Assembly (NCBI RefSeq): GCF_041080675.1
Contig: NZ_CP163520.1
Location: 4,216,001-4,280,000 of the forward strand
Direction of reading: 5' to 3'
DNA: 64,000 nt
Source of the DNA: Streptomyces sp. cg36
GTDB taxonomy: Bacteria; Actinomycetota; Actinomycetes; Streptomycetales; Streptomycetaceae
How positions within the stretch are numbered: the stretch's first letter is position 1; each line of letters starts with the position of its first letter. Of this stretch, positions 1 to 8,636 are shown piece by piece. The translations under genes and the position numbers were made by a program. The notes below the pieces were generated by a model. It saw only the letters and a list, made by a program, of their open reading frames with translations. It ran no database searches and had not been told where the DNA came from.

Positions 1-352
1 GTGTCAGCTCGATGGCCCAGTTCTGAAGCCGGTCAGCCAGGAGCACCACAGCTTCGACGTCATCCATGCCCGGTGGCAGGTGGACCCGTGTCGACTCGTC
101 AGCGGCGGTCACCAGCAAGTGAATGCCGTCGTCCAGGGGAGGCTCGTCGTCGAGCGGTCCTGACTGCACAGCAAGCCGGGAGCTGTAGGCCCCCGCGGGG
201 AAGGGCGGCGGAGTGCTGGGGTGCCCCAGTTCCCCCGCGATGGCTGTTGAGGCGTATCCAACGGTTACGACCGAGATCTCGCACCGGCCCGTCAGGCCGA
301 GACGGTTCACGATCGCCTCGGCCTGACGGGTCACCAACTCAGTGGGATGCAT
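1..352 (-). CDS. Hypothetical protein, N-terminal part, runs off the left edge
   Basis: Read on the minus strand from an ATG at 352, the frame stays open for about 117 codons to the window edge, so the stop lies outside. The translation has a normal amino-acid mix (begins MHPTELVTRQAEAIVNRLG, later LLVTAADESTRVHLPPG), whereas the overlapping plus-strand frame is Arg/Pro/Ser-rich noise. No cysteine motif, signal peptide or membrane segment is visible and I do not recognise the family. There is no convincing ribosome site before the ATG, so the start is provisional. It points away from the tRNA gene and may belong to another locus or an integrated element. Confidence 0.5.
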   Translation of the reverse strand, partial: MHPTELVTRQAEAIVNRLGLTGRCEISVVTVGYASTAIAGELGHPSTPPPFPAGAYSSRLAVQSGPLDDEPPLDDGIHLLVTAADESTRVHLPPGMDDVEAVVLLADRLQNWAIELT

Positions 353-752
353 GCGGGAATCATCCGCGAAGCGGGATTCCCTAATAGGTTCCTCGCCAGA
401 TCGGATGCTGGGCTTCCGTCAGGCGAAGGGGGACCGCCCACCCCGTCCTCCCGTGCGGCACTGCGGAGGACGCGGCTTTCCGAGGGGCGTGACCAGTGCG
501 GCGCCGGGACCGATGCTCGTCGAGTCTGGCGCTGTCACGTTCCTGTCGTCGGACATGAAGACACTTCGCGCCTGCGCACGAGCCTCAGTCCACCGCGCGA
601 GTGGCGCAGGTCACATGAAATGCGTCTCAGGATTCGAGACGATCCGTCGATGTGCCTCCATGAAGGGGCTTGCGCCGCCCAGTTCGGGGCGGTAATCGGC
701 GCCTTGTGGCACGTAAATGGCACGCGCCCCGCAAGTGGTCTAGACAACAAAC
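353..752. other. Gene-poor stretch next to the tRNA
   Basis: About 400 bases without a credible gene. The open frames here are short, overlap each other on both strands, and one would read through the tRNA. The base composition is visibly less G+C-rich than the rest. The 3' side of a tRNA gene is a common landing site for integrative elements, but no integrase or duplicated tRNA end is visible in this window. Confidence 0.4.
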
Positions 753-779
753 AAACCCCAGATCGATGACCTGGGGTTT
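753..779 (-). terminator. Intrinsic terminator of tRNA-Gly
   Basis: Arms AAACCCCAG (753-761) and CTGGGGTTT (771-779) pair perfectly over 9 bp with a 9-base loop. On the minus strand the hairpin starts 5 bases after the encoded CCA and is followed by a T-rich run, the classical rho-independent form. Confidence 0.85.
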
Positions 780-784
780 CTCTA

Positions 785-858
785 TGGAGCGAGTGACGGG
801 AATCGAACCCGCGCTCTGAGCTTGGGAAGCTCATGTTCTACCATTAAACTACACTCGC
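785..858 (-). tRNA. tRNA-Gly, anticodon CCC
   Basis: Minus-strand cloverleaf. The acceptor stem is GCGAGTG (852-858) paired with CACTCGC, followed by a T discriminator and an encoded CCA (785-787). The anticodon stem TGAGC/GCTCA encloses the loop TTCCCAA, giving anticodon CCC, which reads GGG glycine codons. The T-arm carries the usual GGTTCGATTCC. A terminator hairpin follows. Confidence 0.95.
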
Positions 859-1130
859 GTGCGCCATCCCCCGGAAGGGAATCGCATCGCTGCTCACCTT
901 ACCCCATGCCGGCCCCCGCGCGTATGAGCCCGGGGGTCTTGTGCTGTTCGGGTGGGGGTGGAGTGGCTGGATCCCGGCGCGGGGGGCGGGAGTTGGGGCG
1001 TAGCGTGTGGGGCGTTCGAGGGGGGTCTCGGGGTGGTCGGAGTGCCGCCTGGAGGGGCGTCCTGTTCATCCCTTAATGTGGTGGTTTCTTCGTCCATGAT
1101 TGCTGTTGGGGAAGGGACTTGAGCCACTTG

Positions 1131-1304
1131 ATGGACTCGCTGGAGCGCACCGTCGTCCGCTGTGCCGAGGGGCACGTCTTCGCCACCGACTCGTTCCCGA
1201 TGCAGCAGCTCGGGGCCGAGCGCCTCGGGCCCGGTCGGCTGATCCGGTGCCCCCGTTGCGCCCGCCTGCGGCACGCCGTCCCCGTGGGGGAGCGGCGCCG
1301 CTAG
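1131..1304 (+). CDS. Small zinc-ribbon-like protein, 57 aa
   Basis: Begins MDSLERTVVRCAEGHVF and carries a C-x3-H pair (RCAEGH) and a CPRC pair (RCPRCARL), giving four likely metal ligands and suggesting a single zinc ribbon. No membrane segment or signal peptide. Conserved actinobacterial hypothetical as far as I recall. The ATG at 1131 has GAAGGGA (1111-1117) 13 bases upstream; a TTG at 1119 is in frame but lies too close to that site. It sits alone between tRNA-Gly and dcd and is followed by a repetitive spacer. The function is not known to me. Confidence 0.7.
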   Translation: MDSLERTVVRCAEGHVFATDSFPMQQLGAERLGPGRLIRCPRCARLRHAVPVGERRR

Positions 1305-1309
1305 GGCCC

Positions 1310-1560
1310 GTCCCACGCAGTGCCGTCCGACGCGGTTCTGTCCGGGGGCGGTCCGCCGACGCAGTTCCGCCGGGGTCGGTCCGACGGGTCGGTCCGCCGG
1401 GGTCCTCCGCCGAGTCGGTCCGCCGGGGTCCGTCCGCCGGGGCGGTCCGGCCGGGGGGGGCGTTCCGTCCGAGGTAGGTCCGCCGCGCCGCGTGCCGATC
1501 GCGCGCGGCCCGGCGGGATCCCGTCCGGGGCGCCGCGGCCGGCCCCGCTGCACGGCCCCC
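1310..1560. repeat. Degenerate GGTCCGCCGGGG repeat tract upstream of dcd
   Basis: The spacer between the zinc-ribbon gene and dcd is built largely from imperfect copies of a 10-12 base G/C unit (GGTCCGCCGGGG and variants such as GGTCCGACGGGT and TTCCGCCGGGGT), densest at 1365-1465. All six frames are open, which produces spurious reading frames. No protein-like translation is seen. Confidence 0.6.
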
Positions 1561-1643
1561 GCCGCACCCCCGACCCCTTCGCCGTGGCGCGCGCGGATCT
1601 GTCCGATTACGGGCGGCCCGCGCACCCTGCGTATCCTCGGGAC

Positions 1644-2219
1644 GTGCTTCTCTCAGACAAGGACATCCGGGCCGAGATCGACGCGGGTCGCGTCCGTATC
1701 GATCCGTACGACGAATCCATGGTCCAGCCATCCAGCATTGATGTGCGGCTCGACCGCTATTTCCGGGTGTTCGAGAATCACCGGTACCCGCACATCGACC
1801 CCGCCGTCGAGCAGGCCGACCTCACCCGGCTGGTGGAGCCCGACGGGGACGAGGCGTTCATCCTGCACCCGGGTGAGTTCGTGCTCGCCTCGACCTACGA
1901 GGTCATTTCCCTCCCCGACGACCTGGCGTCGCGCCTGGAGGGCAAGAGCTCGCTGGGACGGCTCGGACTGGTCACGCACTCCACGGCCGGCTTCATCGAC
2001 CCGGGCTTCTCCGGGCACGTGACGCTGGAGCTCTCCAACCTCGCGACCCTCCCGATCAAGCTCTGGCCGGGCATGAAGATCGGGCAGCTGTGCCTCTTCC
2101 GGCTGACGTCCTCCGCCGAGTCGCCGTACGGCTCGGAGCGGTACGGCTCCCGGTACCAGGGCCAGCGCGGTCCGACCGCCTCGCGGTCGTACCTCAATTT
2201 CCATCGGACCCAGGTGTGA
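1644..2219 (+). CDS. dcd: dCTP deaminase, probably bifunctional dCTP deaminase/dUTPase
   Basis: 191 aa from a GTG start ([17 protein letters not shown]), the usual length for actinobacterial Dcd. The enzyme deaminates dCTP to dUTP for dTMP synthesis. The active-site block [16 protein letters not shown], then [16 protein letters not shown] with the catalytic Glu, is present, as is the C-terminal tail [16 protein letters not shown] that closes over the nucleotide. The THSTAG wording matches the Mycobacterium-type enzyme, known to release dUMP directly, so bifunctionality is inferred. It lies 17 bases upstream of the phosphoribosyltransferase gene, probably co-transcribed. Confidence 0.95.
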   Translation: MLLSDKDIRAEIDAGRVRIDPYDESMVQPSSIDVRLDRYFRVFENHRYPHIDPAVEQADLTRLVEPDGDEAFILHPGEFVLASTYEVISLPDDLASRLEGKSSLGRLGLVTHSTAGFIDPGFSGHVTLELSNLATLPIKLWPGMKIGQLCLFRLTSSAESPYGSERYGSRYQGQRGPTASRSYLNFHRTQV

Positions 2220-2236
2220 GCGGCAGCGAGAAGACC

Positions 2237-2737
2237 ATGAGCGACGCAGTACGGGAAAACCTCACCTACGAGAAGTTCGGGGGCGCGATCCGCGACCTCG
2301 CGCAGACCATCGCGGACGACGGCTACGAGCCCGACATCGTGGTCTCCATCGCCCGGGGCGGCGTCTTCGTCGCCGGCGGTCTCGCCTACGCGCTGGACTG
2401 CAAGAACATCCACCTGGTGAACGTGGAGTTCTACACCGGCGTGGGCACCACCCTCGAAATGCCCGTCATGCTGGCGCCGGTCCCGAACGCGATCGACTTC
2501 TCCGGCAAGAAGGTCCTGATCACGGACGACGTCGCCGACACCGGCAAGACGCTGAAGCTGGTCCACGACTTCTGCGTGGAGCACGTCGCCGAGGTCCGCA
2601 GCGCCGTCATCTACGAGAAGTCCCACTCGCTGGTGAAGTGCGAGTACGTCTGGAAGCGCACCGACGACTGGATCAACTTCCCGTGGAGCGTCGAGCCGCC
2701 CGTCGTGCGCCGCGAGGGCCAGGTGCTGGACGCGTAG
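2237..2737 (+). CDS. Phosphoribosyltransferase (PRTase type I)
   Basis: 166 aa cytosolic protein. The PRPP-binding signature KVLITDDVADTGKTLK is at residues 92-107 and the diphosphate-loop motif SIARGGVFVAGGLA at 37-50, both characteristic of type I PRTases. The base substrate cannot be told from sequence; the hood region resembles xanthine/hypoxanthine-guanine PRTases. It follows dcd by 17 bases, which suggests a small nucleotide-metabolism operon ending at the hairpin at 2757-2805. Confidence 0.85.
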   Translation: MSDAVRENLTYEKFGGAIRDLAQTIADDGYEPDIVVSIARGGVFVAGGLAYALDCKNIHLVNVEFYTGVGTTLEMPVMLAPVPNAIDFSGKKVLITDDVADTGKTLKLVHDFCVEHVAEVRSAVIYEKSHSLVKCEYVWKRTDDWINFPWSVEPPVVRREGQVLDA

Positions 2738-2756
2738 GTCCCACCGGTGGGTGGGA

Positions 2757-2805
2757 GTACGGGGAGGGGCCCGGGGTTCTCAGAACCCCGGGCCCCTCCC
2801 CGTAC
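2757..2805. terminator. Bidirectional terminator, perfect 24-bp stem
   Basis: 2757-2780 and 2782-2805 are exact reverse complements around a single base (2781), with a core of GGGGAGGGGCCCGGGG. It sits between the convergent phosphoribosyltransferase (+) and Yip1-like (-) genes and can serve both. Confidence 0.9.
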
Positions 2806-2829
2806 CGCCCTCGGCGGCTGCCGCCGCCG

Positions 2830-3837
2830 CTAGATCGTGCCCAGCTTGATCAGACTCAGCAGCGCCGCCAGCTGGATCGCGCTGGCGCCCAGGGCCCTCG
2901 GCCACGGCAGGTCGTGCGACTTGCTCACCATCGAGGTGAACAGCGCGCCCGCCGCCAGCCAGGTCGCCCAGCCGAGCACCTGCACCAGGCCGTTGTCGCC
3001 GCCCAGGAAGAGGGCGAAGACCAGCCGGGGCGCGTCCGTGAGGGACATGATCAGCATGGAGAGGCCGACGGTGGGCTGCCAGGAGCCGTCGCCGCCGAGC
3101 TGGCGCGCCAGGGTGTGGGTGACCGCGCCCAGGATCATGCCGCCGACCACGAAGACCACGCCCGTGGTCAGCACCACGGGGACGGCCTTGGAGAGCGTCG
3201 TGCTGATGACGTCCTCGCGGGCCTTGTCGAAGCCGAAGATCGCCAGCAGGCCGTAGAGGAACGTGACGGTCAGCGCCGGTCCCCACACCGCGTAGTCGCG
3301 CATCTGCCAGAACGTCGGCCCGGGGCGCATCACGATGCCGCGCAGCAGCTCCTTCCAGCGCAGCCGGGGGCCCGCCGGGGGCGCGGCGGCGGCACCGGCG
3401 CGATAGGTCGCCCCCGAGCCGTACGGGTCCTCGCCGATGCTGAACGCCTGGGTGTGGCCCGGGTTGTTGGCGTACGGGTCCTGGGCGGGCGCGTACCCCT
3501 GCGGCATGCCCTGGCCGTGGCCGGGCCCGTAACCGCCGCCCTGGGGGCGACGGTTGCGGCCGTCCTGACGGTAGCCGTCCTGGCCGTGGGCGTCGTAGCC
3601 GCCGTCCTGGCCGTACGGCTCGCCGAAGTACTCCGGCTCGCCCTGCTGCGGGTACGGCGCGGGCCGGCCGTGTGCCTGTCGGCCCTGCGGCTGCTGCCCG
3701 TACCCGTACTGCTGCTGCGCACGCTGCTGGGGGCCGGGCTGCCACTGCTGTTGGCCGCCCTGCCCCTGCCGCTGCGGTTGTCGTCGCGGGTCGTTCCGGT
3801 CGTCCCGGTTGCCCCGTCCCATCCTGAATCCAGCCAC
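2830..3837 (-). CDS. Yip1-domain membrane protein
   Basis: 335 aa. Residues 1-150 form a hydrophilic Gln/Gly/Tyr/Arg-rich, low-complexity cytoplasmic tail (PQRQGQGGQQQWQPG, QQQYGYGQQPQGR). From about 185 there are five hydrophobic segments (including ALTVTFLYGLLAIFGF, VVLTTGVVFVVGGMILGAV, VLGWATWLAAGALFTSM) in the arrangement of the Yip1 family. Bacterial members have no settled function. The start may be the GTG at 3837 or the ATG five codons later; neither has a strong ribosome site. It is convergent with the phosphoribosyltransferase gene. Confidence 0.75.
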   Translation of the reverse strand: MAGFRMGRGNRDDRNDPRRQPQRQGQGGQQQWQPGPQQRAQQQYGYGQQPQGRQAHGRPAPYPQQGEPEYFGEPYGQDGGYDAHGQDGYRQDGRNRRPQGGGYGPGHGQGMPQGYAPAQDPYANNPGHTQAFSIGEDPYGSGATYRAGAAAAPPAGPRLRWKELLRGIVMRPGPTFWQMRDYAVWGPALTVTFLYGLLAIFGFDKAREDVISTTLSKAVPVVLTTGVVFVVGGMILGAVTHTLARQLGGDGSWQPTVGLSMLIMSLTDAPRLVFALFLGGDNGLVQVLGWATWLAAGALFTSMVSKSHDLPWPRALGASAIQLAALLSLIKLGTI

Positions 3838-3973
3838 GCTTTCGAACGTACCTGTTCTGACGGGGCGCCAAGCCGGGGCGACCGGAACCGACCGAGTTTG
3901 CGGCTGAGCTGTGACATCCCCTAGGGGCTCGCGGAAGGCGACCCGGAAGGGGCGGCGGGTGCGCGACCGGCGC

Positions 3974-5056
3974 TCAGCCCCAGCCCGCCGTCGTGAACGT
4001 GACCAGCGGCTCGGCCGCCCACCCGCGGCCCGCGCCCCGGTACACCGCCACCAGGTCCCGGGTCGCGCCCCGGTGCGTACGGACCACCAGGTCCGCCACC
4101 TCGTCGCCGGTGAGGTCCGCGTGGTCGAGCACCTCGGTCACGGGCGCCGGGCCGGAGCCGGGCAGGGCCGCGGCGGGCGGCACCGGGCGGCGCACGGGCG
4201 CGGCGGCGCCGCCGGGGCGGGCCGGGCCGTCGGGGCCGCCGAGCAGCAGCCGGCCCCGGGCGCCGGGCGCGGCGGAGGCGCGGACCACCAGGTCGTCGTA
4301 GCCGTCCCCGTTCACGTCCGCCCTCGGGGCCGGGGCCTCCAGGACCGGGCCGCCGCCGGGCAGCGAGGGCCCGGCCGCGCGCGGGGCGCCGGTGCGGCGG
4401 AAGGGGCCGCGCAGGAAGCTGACCCGCCCGCCGGTCGCGGTGACCGCCAGATCGGTGGCGCCGTCGCCGTCGAAGTCGCCGCAGACGGGGTGGTCGGGCC
4501 AGTCGTTGCCCCAGCGCGCCCGGTCCGGGATGCCGAGGACGACCGCGCGGCCGGTGAGCCCGCCGGGGCCGCCGAAGAGGATCTGCAGGGGTACGGGCGG
4601 GCGGCCGACGCCGTCGTACGGCGGGTCGGTGGTGACGATCAGGTCGGAGAACCCGTCCCCGTCCAGGTCACAGGCCGCCTCCGCGTCGAAGGTGGCGGGC
4701 GGACGGCCGCCGACCGGGGCCGCGTCGCGGCGCGTGGTGAGCACCTGGCGCACGCCCGGTTCGAGGGGGCGGGCGGCGGACCCGGTGCCGTAGACGACGG
4801 CGATGCCCGCGTCGTCGGCGTAGCTGTCGCGCTTGGCCAGGTCGTTGACGACCAGATCGCGGTGGCCGTCGCCGTTGAAGTCGTACGGGACGCGGCTGCC
4901 GCGCCCGTGCGGTACGGGCCGGGGCTGGCCGGCGGCTGCCGCCGCGGTCCGGCCGGGGTCCTGGTGGTGGGCGGAGGCGGCCGAGTCGCAGCCCGCCGCG
5001 CCGAGGGCCGTGGCCAGCAGCGCGGCCACGGCCGCCGTGCCTCTCCCCGTACGCAT
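3974..5056 (-). CDS. FG-GAP repeat lipoprotein
   Basis: 360 aa starting MRTGRGTAAVAALL, with a hydrophobic signal ending LGAAGC, a lipobox-like site with Cys at about residue 23, so probably a membrane-anchored lipoprotein outside the cell. Five FG-GAP/integrin-alpha-like calcium loops follow: DFNGDGHRDLVV, DLDGDGFSDLIV, DFDGDGATDLAV, DVNGDGYDDLVV and DLTGDEVADLVV, expected to form a beta-propeller. Start chosen because GGTGGGA lies 9 bases upstream; an in-frame extension to 5209 has no such site and would bury the signal peptide. The ligand is unknown. Confidence 0.85.
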   Translation of the reverse strand: MRTGRGTAAVAALLATALGAAGCDSAASAHHQDPGRTAAAAAGQPRPVPHGRGSRVPYDFNGDGHRDLVVNDLAKRDSYADDAGIAVVYGTGSAARPLEPGVRQVLTTRRDAAPVGGRPPATFDAEAACDLDGDGFSDLIVTTDPPYDGVGRPPVPLQILFGGPGGLTGRAVVLGIPDRARWGNDWPDHPVCGDFDGDGATDLAVTATGGRVSFLRGPFRRTGAPRAAGPSLPGGGPVLEAPAPRADVNGDGYDDLVVRASAAPGARGRLLLGGPDGPARPGGAAAPVRRPVPPAAALPGSGPAPVTEVLDHADLTGDEVADLVVRTHRGATRDLVAVYRGAGRGWAAEPLVTFTTAGWG

Positions 5057-5339
5057 CGGTCGTCCCACCTGCCTCACCTGCCCCACCCGCCTCTTCACGG
5101 GCCACAGAATGCCGTATCGCAGGCCACGGGTTAAGCGCTGGGTAGTGGAGTCGGTGCACTGCGTGCCATTTTGGTTGAAACGGGGTGTATTTACGTTTCT
5201 GCAGGCCAAGCAGCTGGTCGGTCGTTACCTTGCCTACGCATGACCCAGACATCGCCCTCGTAACTTCTCTGGTGTCACCGCCGCAAAGGGCCACGGACAC
5301 GACATAAAGACCGCCGAGTTTCGAGGAAGTGCCACCGAT

Positions 5340-6062
5340 ATGCGCGCCACCCGTCGCACCATTCGTACCGCCGCCATCGCCACCGGAGCCATCGCCGCCC
5401 TCGCCCTGCCGACCGGCGCGGCCTTCGCGGCCGACGCCACCCCGGGCGCGGCCGGTCAGCAGGAAGACACCAAGGACCAGCGGCGGGACCAGCAGCAGGA
5501 ACGGCAGAAGGACGAGGCGAAGCCGGACGACGCCAAGAAGGACGAGAAGAAGCCGGACGAGCGCGCTAGGGAGAAGAAGGGCGACGCCAAGGTCCTCTCC
5601 ACCGCGCGCGTCACCATGCCCGACGGGCGCATCGCCAAGCTGGTCAAGACCACCGACGGGCCGCGCGCCGTGATCTCCATGCCGAACGGGAACGTCCTCG
5701 GGTCGCTCGACCTGAAGAACCCGTCGACGCTGAACGACGGCTGGACGTACAAGATCGTCAACGCCGGCAAGGGCTTCTACAAGTTCGTCGTCGTCGACGG
5801 CAAGCACGGCGGCGACAGCCGGGTGTACGACTTCAACGGCAAGCTGATCGAGAAGTACACGGTCGACGGCCGGGGCAAGGGCCACGAGAAGCCCGCCACC
5901 ACGACCGGGACCGCCCCCAAGGGCGGGGTGAGGGCCGGTGCCGAGGGCGTCTCCACCGGCAACCAGGTGCCGCTGATCGCCGCGGGCGGCGGCATGGCCG
6001 CGGCGGGGGCGGCGGGGCTGGGGTTCGCGCTGTACCACCGGCGCGGCCGGCAGCGAGGCTGA
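5340..6062 (+). CDS. Secreted cell-surface protein with C-terminal membrane anchor
   Basis: 240 aa. An N-terminal Sec signal (MRATRRTIRTAAIATG...AAFA|ADA) is followed by a highly charged Lys/Asp/Glu/Gln stretch (about residues 40-85), then a compact region with VSTARVTMPDG, VLGSLDLKNPSTLNDGWTYKIVNAGKGFYKFVVVDG and SRVYDFNG. It ends with a Gly/Ala-rich hydrophobic helix and the basic tail YHRRGRQRG. The architecture resembles sortase or tail-anchored surface proteins, but no LPxTG is visible. It is divergent from the FG-GAP lipoprotein and ends at the hairpin at 6082-6128. Function not recognised. Confidence 0.8.
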   Translation: MRATRRTIRTAAIATGAIAALALPTGAAFAADATPGAAGQQEDTKDQRRDQQQERQKDEAKPDDAKKDEKKPDERAREKKGDAKVLSTARVTMPDGRIAKLVKTTDGPRAVISMPNGNVLGSLDLKNPSTLNDGWTYKIVNAGKGFYKFVVVDGKHGGDSRVYDFNGKLIEKYTVDGRGKGHEKPATTTGTAPKGGVRAGAEGVSTGNQVPLIAAGGGMAAAGAAGLGFALYHRRGRQRG

Positions 6063-6081
6063 CGGCGGCGGGTGCGAACGC

Positions 6082-6128
6082 GGCAGCGGCCGGTCTCCGC
6101 CTCGGGGGCGGGAACCGGCCGCTGCCGT
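6082..6128. terminator. Bidirectional terminator
   Basis: CGGCAGCGGCCGGT (6082-6095) pairs perfectly with ACCGGCCGCTGCCG (6115-6128), a 14-bp stem with a 19-base loop, between convergent genes. Confidence 0.85.
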
Positions 6129-6150
6129 CTGTGGACCGCAGGGGTCCGCG

Positions 6151-8418
6151 CTACTTGACCGGCTCGGGCTCCGGGGCCGACTCCTCGTCCGCCGCGGCGG
6201 CCGGGTCGGCCGGGGTCCTGACCGAGTCGAGCAGCAGCTGGGCCACGTCCACGACCTGCACGTGCTCCTTGGCCTGGCCGTCGTTCTTCTTGCCGTTGAC
6301 CGAGTCGGTCAGCATGACCAGGCAGAACGGGCAGGCGGTGGAGACGATGTCCGGGTTGAGGGAGAGGGCCTCGTCGACGCGCTCGTTGTTGATGCGCTTG
6401 CCGATCCGCTCCTCCATCCACATCCGCGCGCCGCCGGCGCCGCAGCAGAAGCCGCGCTCCTTGTGGCGGTGCATCTCCTGCTGGCGCAGGCCCGGGACCT
6501 TGTCCATGATCTCGCGCGGGGGCGTGTAGACCTTGTTGTGACGGCCCAGGTAGCAGGGGTCGTGGTAGGTGATCAGGCCCTCGACCGGGGTCACCGGGAC
6601 CAGCTTGCCCTCGTCGATGAGGTGCTGGAGCAGCTGGGTGTGGTGGATGACCTCGTACTCGCCGCCGAGCTGCGGGTACTCGTTGGCGATCGTGTTGAAG
6701 CAGTGCGGGCAGGTCGCGACGATCTTCTTGGCCGACTTCGGCTTCTTGGTCGACTCGTCCTCGTCGTCCTCGCCGAACGCCATGTTCAGCATCGCCACGT
6801 TCTCCTGGCCGAGCTGCTGGAACAGCGGCTCGTTGCCCAGGCGGCGCGGTGAGTCACCGGTGCACTTCTCGTCGCCGCCCATGATCGCGAACTTGACGCC
6901 CGCCATGTGCAGCAGCTCCGCGAAGGCCTTGGTGGTCTTCTTGGCGCGGTCCTCCAGGGCGCCGGCGCAGCCGACCCAGTAGAGGTAGTCGACCTCGGAC
7001 AGGTCCTCGACGTCCTTGCCGACGATCGGGACCTCGAAGTCGACCTCCTTGGTCCACTCGACGCGCTGCTTCTTGGCCAGACCCCAGGGGTTGCCCTTCT
7101 TCTCCAGGTTCTTGAGCATCGTGCCCGCCTCGGACGGGAACGAGGACTCGATCATCACCTGGTAGCGGCGCATGTCGACGATGTGGTCGATGTGCTCGAT
7201 GTCCACCGGGCACTGCTCGACACAGGCGCCGCAGGTGGTGCAGGACCACAGCACGTCCGGGTCGATGACGCCGTTCTCCTCGGCGGTGCCGATCAGCGGG
7301 CGCTCGGCCTCGGCCAGGGCGGCGGCCGGGACGTCCTTCAGCTGCTCCTCGGACGCCTTCTCGTTGCCCTCCATGTCCTTGCCGCCGCCCGCCAGCAGGT
7401 ACGGGGCCTTGGCGTGCGCGTGGTCGCGCAGCGACATGATCAGGAGCTTCGGCGAGAGCGGCTTGCCGGTGTTCCAGGCGGGGCACTGCGACTGGCAGCG
7501 ACCGCACTCGGTGCAGGTGGAGAAGTCGAGGATGCCCTTCCAGGAGAAGTGCTCGATCTGGGAGACGCCGTAGACGTCGTCGTCGCCCGGCTCCTCGAAG
7601 TCGATCGCCTTGCCGCCGGAGGTCATCGGCTGGAGCGCGCCGAGGGCCGTGGAGCCGTCCGCCTCGCGCTTGAACCAGATGTTGGGGAAGCCGAGGAAGC
7701 GGTGCCAGGCCACGCCCATGTCGGTCTTGAGGGAGACCGTGATCATCCAGATGAAGGAGGCCGCGATCTTGAGGCCCGCGACCGCGTAGGTGATGTTCTG
7801 GACGGCGGTCAGGCTGAGGCCCTTGAAGGCCAGGATCAGCGGGTACGAGGCGAAGAACCCGGCCTCGTAGCCGTCCACGCCGTGCTGGACGCCCTCCAGG
7901 GCGCGCAGCGTCATGATGCAGACGCCGACGATCAGGATGATCGTTTCGACGAAGTACGCCTGGCCGGTGTTGGAGCCCGCGAACCGGGACTTGCGGCCCG
8001 GCTTGTCGGCCTTGCTCAGCTGGCGGACGGTGATCAGCGTGAGGATGCCGAGCGTCGTCATCAGGCCGAGGAACTCGACGAAGATCTCGTACGGCAGCCA
8101 GTCGCCGATGATCGGGATCAGCCAGTCCGCCTGGAAGAGCTGGCCGACCGCGTTCACGATCGTCAGCAGCAGCGAGAAGAAGCCCACCGCCACGAACCAG
8201 TGCGCGACGCCGACGATGCCCCAGCGGTTCATCCGGGTGTGGCCGAGGAACTCCTTGACCACCGTGACGGTGCGCTGCGCGGGCTGGTCGGTCCGGGTGC
8301 CCGCGGGCACCGCCTGGCCGAGCCGCACGAACTGGTAGATCTGCCAGACGGCACGGCCGAACAGCGCCACGCCGACCACGATTAGGACCAGCGACACGAT
8401 GATCGCGGCGAGTTGCAT
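6151..8418 (-). CDS. Membrane-bound Fe-S reductase, heterodisulfide-reductase type (EtfD-like)
   Basis: 755 aa. Residues 1-240 hold five or six membrane helices resembling a NarI/HdrE-type cytochrome or quinone module. Two ferredoxin-type 4Fe-4S motifs follow (CTECGRCQSQCP at 302-313, CTTCGACVEQCP at 393-404), then paired CCG domains (WVGCAGALED, CPHCFNTIANEYP, HDPCYLGRHN, GFCCGAGGARMW, ACPFCLVMLTD). This is the layout of mycobacterial EtfD (Rv0338c), which passes electrons from acyl-CoA dehydrogenases via Etf to the quinone pool. Assignment to EtfD is inference. SD GAGGA precedes the ATG by 7 bases. An inverted repeat at 8446-8459 lies in the promoter region. Confidence 0.85.
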   Translation of the reverse strand: MQLAAIIVSLVLIVVGVALFGRAVWQIYQFVRLGQAVPAGTRTDQPAQRTVTVVKEFLGHTRMNRWGIVGVAHWFVAVGFFSLLLTIVNAVGQLFQADWLIPIIGDWLPYEIFVEFLGLMTTLGILTLITVRQLSKADKPGRKSRFAGSNTGQAYFVETIILIVGVCIMTLRALEGVQHGVDGYEAGFFASYPLILAFKGLSLTAVQNITYAVAGLKIAASFIWMITVSLKTDMGVAWHRFLGFPNIWFKREADGSTALGALQPMTSGGKAIDFEEPGDDDVYGVSQIEHFSWKGILDFSTCTECGRCQSQCPAWNTGKPLSPKLLIMSLRDHAHAKAPYLLAGGGKDMEGNEKASEEQLKDVPAAALAEAERPLIGTAEENGVIDPDVLWSCTTCGACVEQCPVDIEHIDHIVDMRRYQVMIESSFPSEAGTMLKNLEKKGNPWGLAKKQRVEWTKEVDFEVPIVGKDVEDLSEVDYLYWVGCAGALEDRAKKTTKAFAELLHMAGVKFAIMGGDEKCTGDSPRRLGNEPLFQQLGQENVAMLNMAFGEDDEDESTKKPKSAKKIVATCPHCFNTIANEYPQLGGEYEVIHHTQLLQHLIDEGKLVPVTPVEGLITYHDPCYLGRHNKVYTPPREIMDKVPGLRQQEMHRHKERGFCCGAGGARMWMEERIGKRINNERVDEALSLNPDIVSTACPFCLVMLTDSVNGKKNDGQAKEHVQVVDVAQLLLDSVRTPADPAAAADEESAPEPEPVK

Positions 8419-8445
8419 TTGGGGCTCCTCGGGCCTGCGAGGGGA

Positions 8446-8459
8446 TTACTAAGCAGTAA
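8446..8459. promoter_or_regulatory. Candidate TetR-type operator upstream of the Fe-S reductase
   Basis: TTACT-AAGC-AGTAA, a perfect 5-bp inverted repeat 28-41 bases before the ATG of the EtfD-like gene. TTACT-N4-AGTAA-like sites are, to my recollection, bound by acyl-CoA-responsive TetR regulators in actinobacteria; the link is tentative. Confidence 0.45.
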
Positions 8460-8636
8460 CTTATTGAGTTCGTCTGAGCGTACCCATTTATGCGGCGGCG
8501 ATGTAGCCGCGCACGCGGTGATCTGTGTCGCTCAGGCCGCCCTCAGTGACCAGTGTCGGTGCTGGGTCCGCCACTTTTGAAATGTCCATCGTGTTATTCA
8601 GCCCATACACGGACATAACAATCTAACTTGGTGCGC

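Noticed and set aside
1..384. A 127-aa plus-strand protein at the left edge
   Set aside because: Composition is Arg/Pro/Ser-rich without motifs, while the minus strand gives a normal protein over the same bases.
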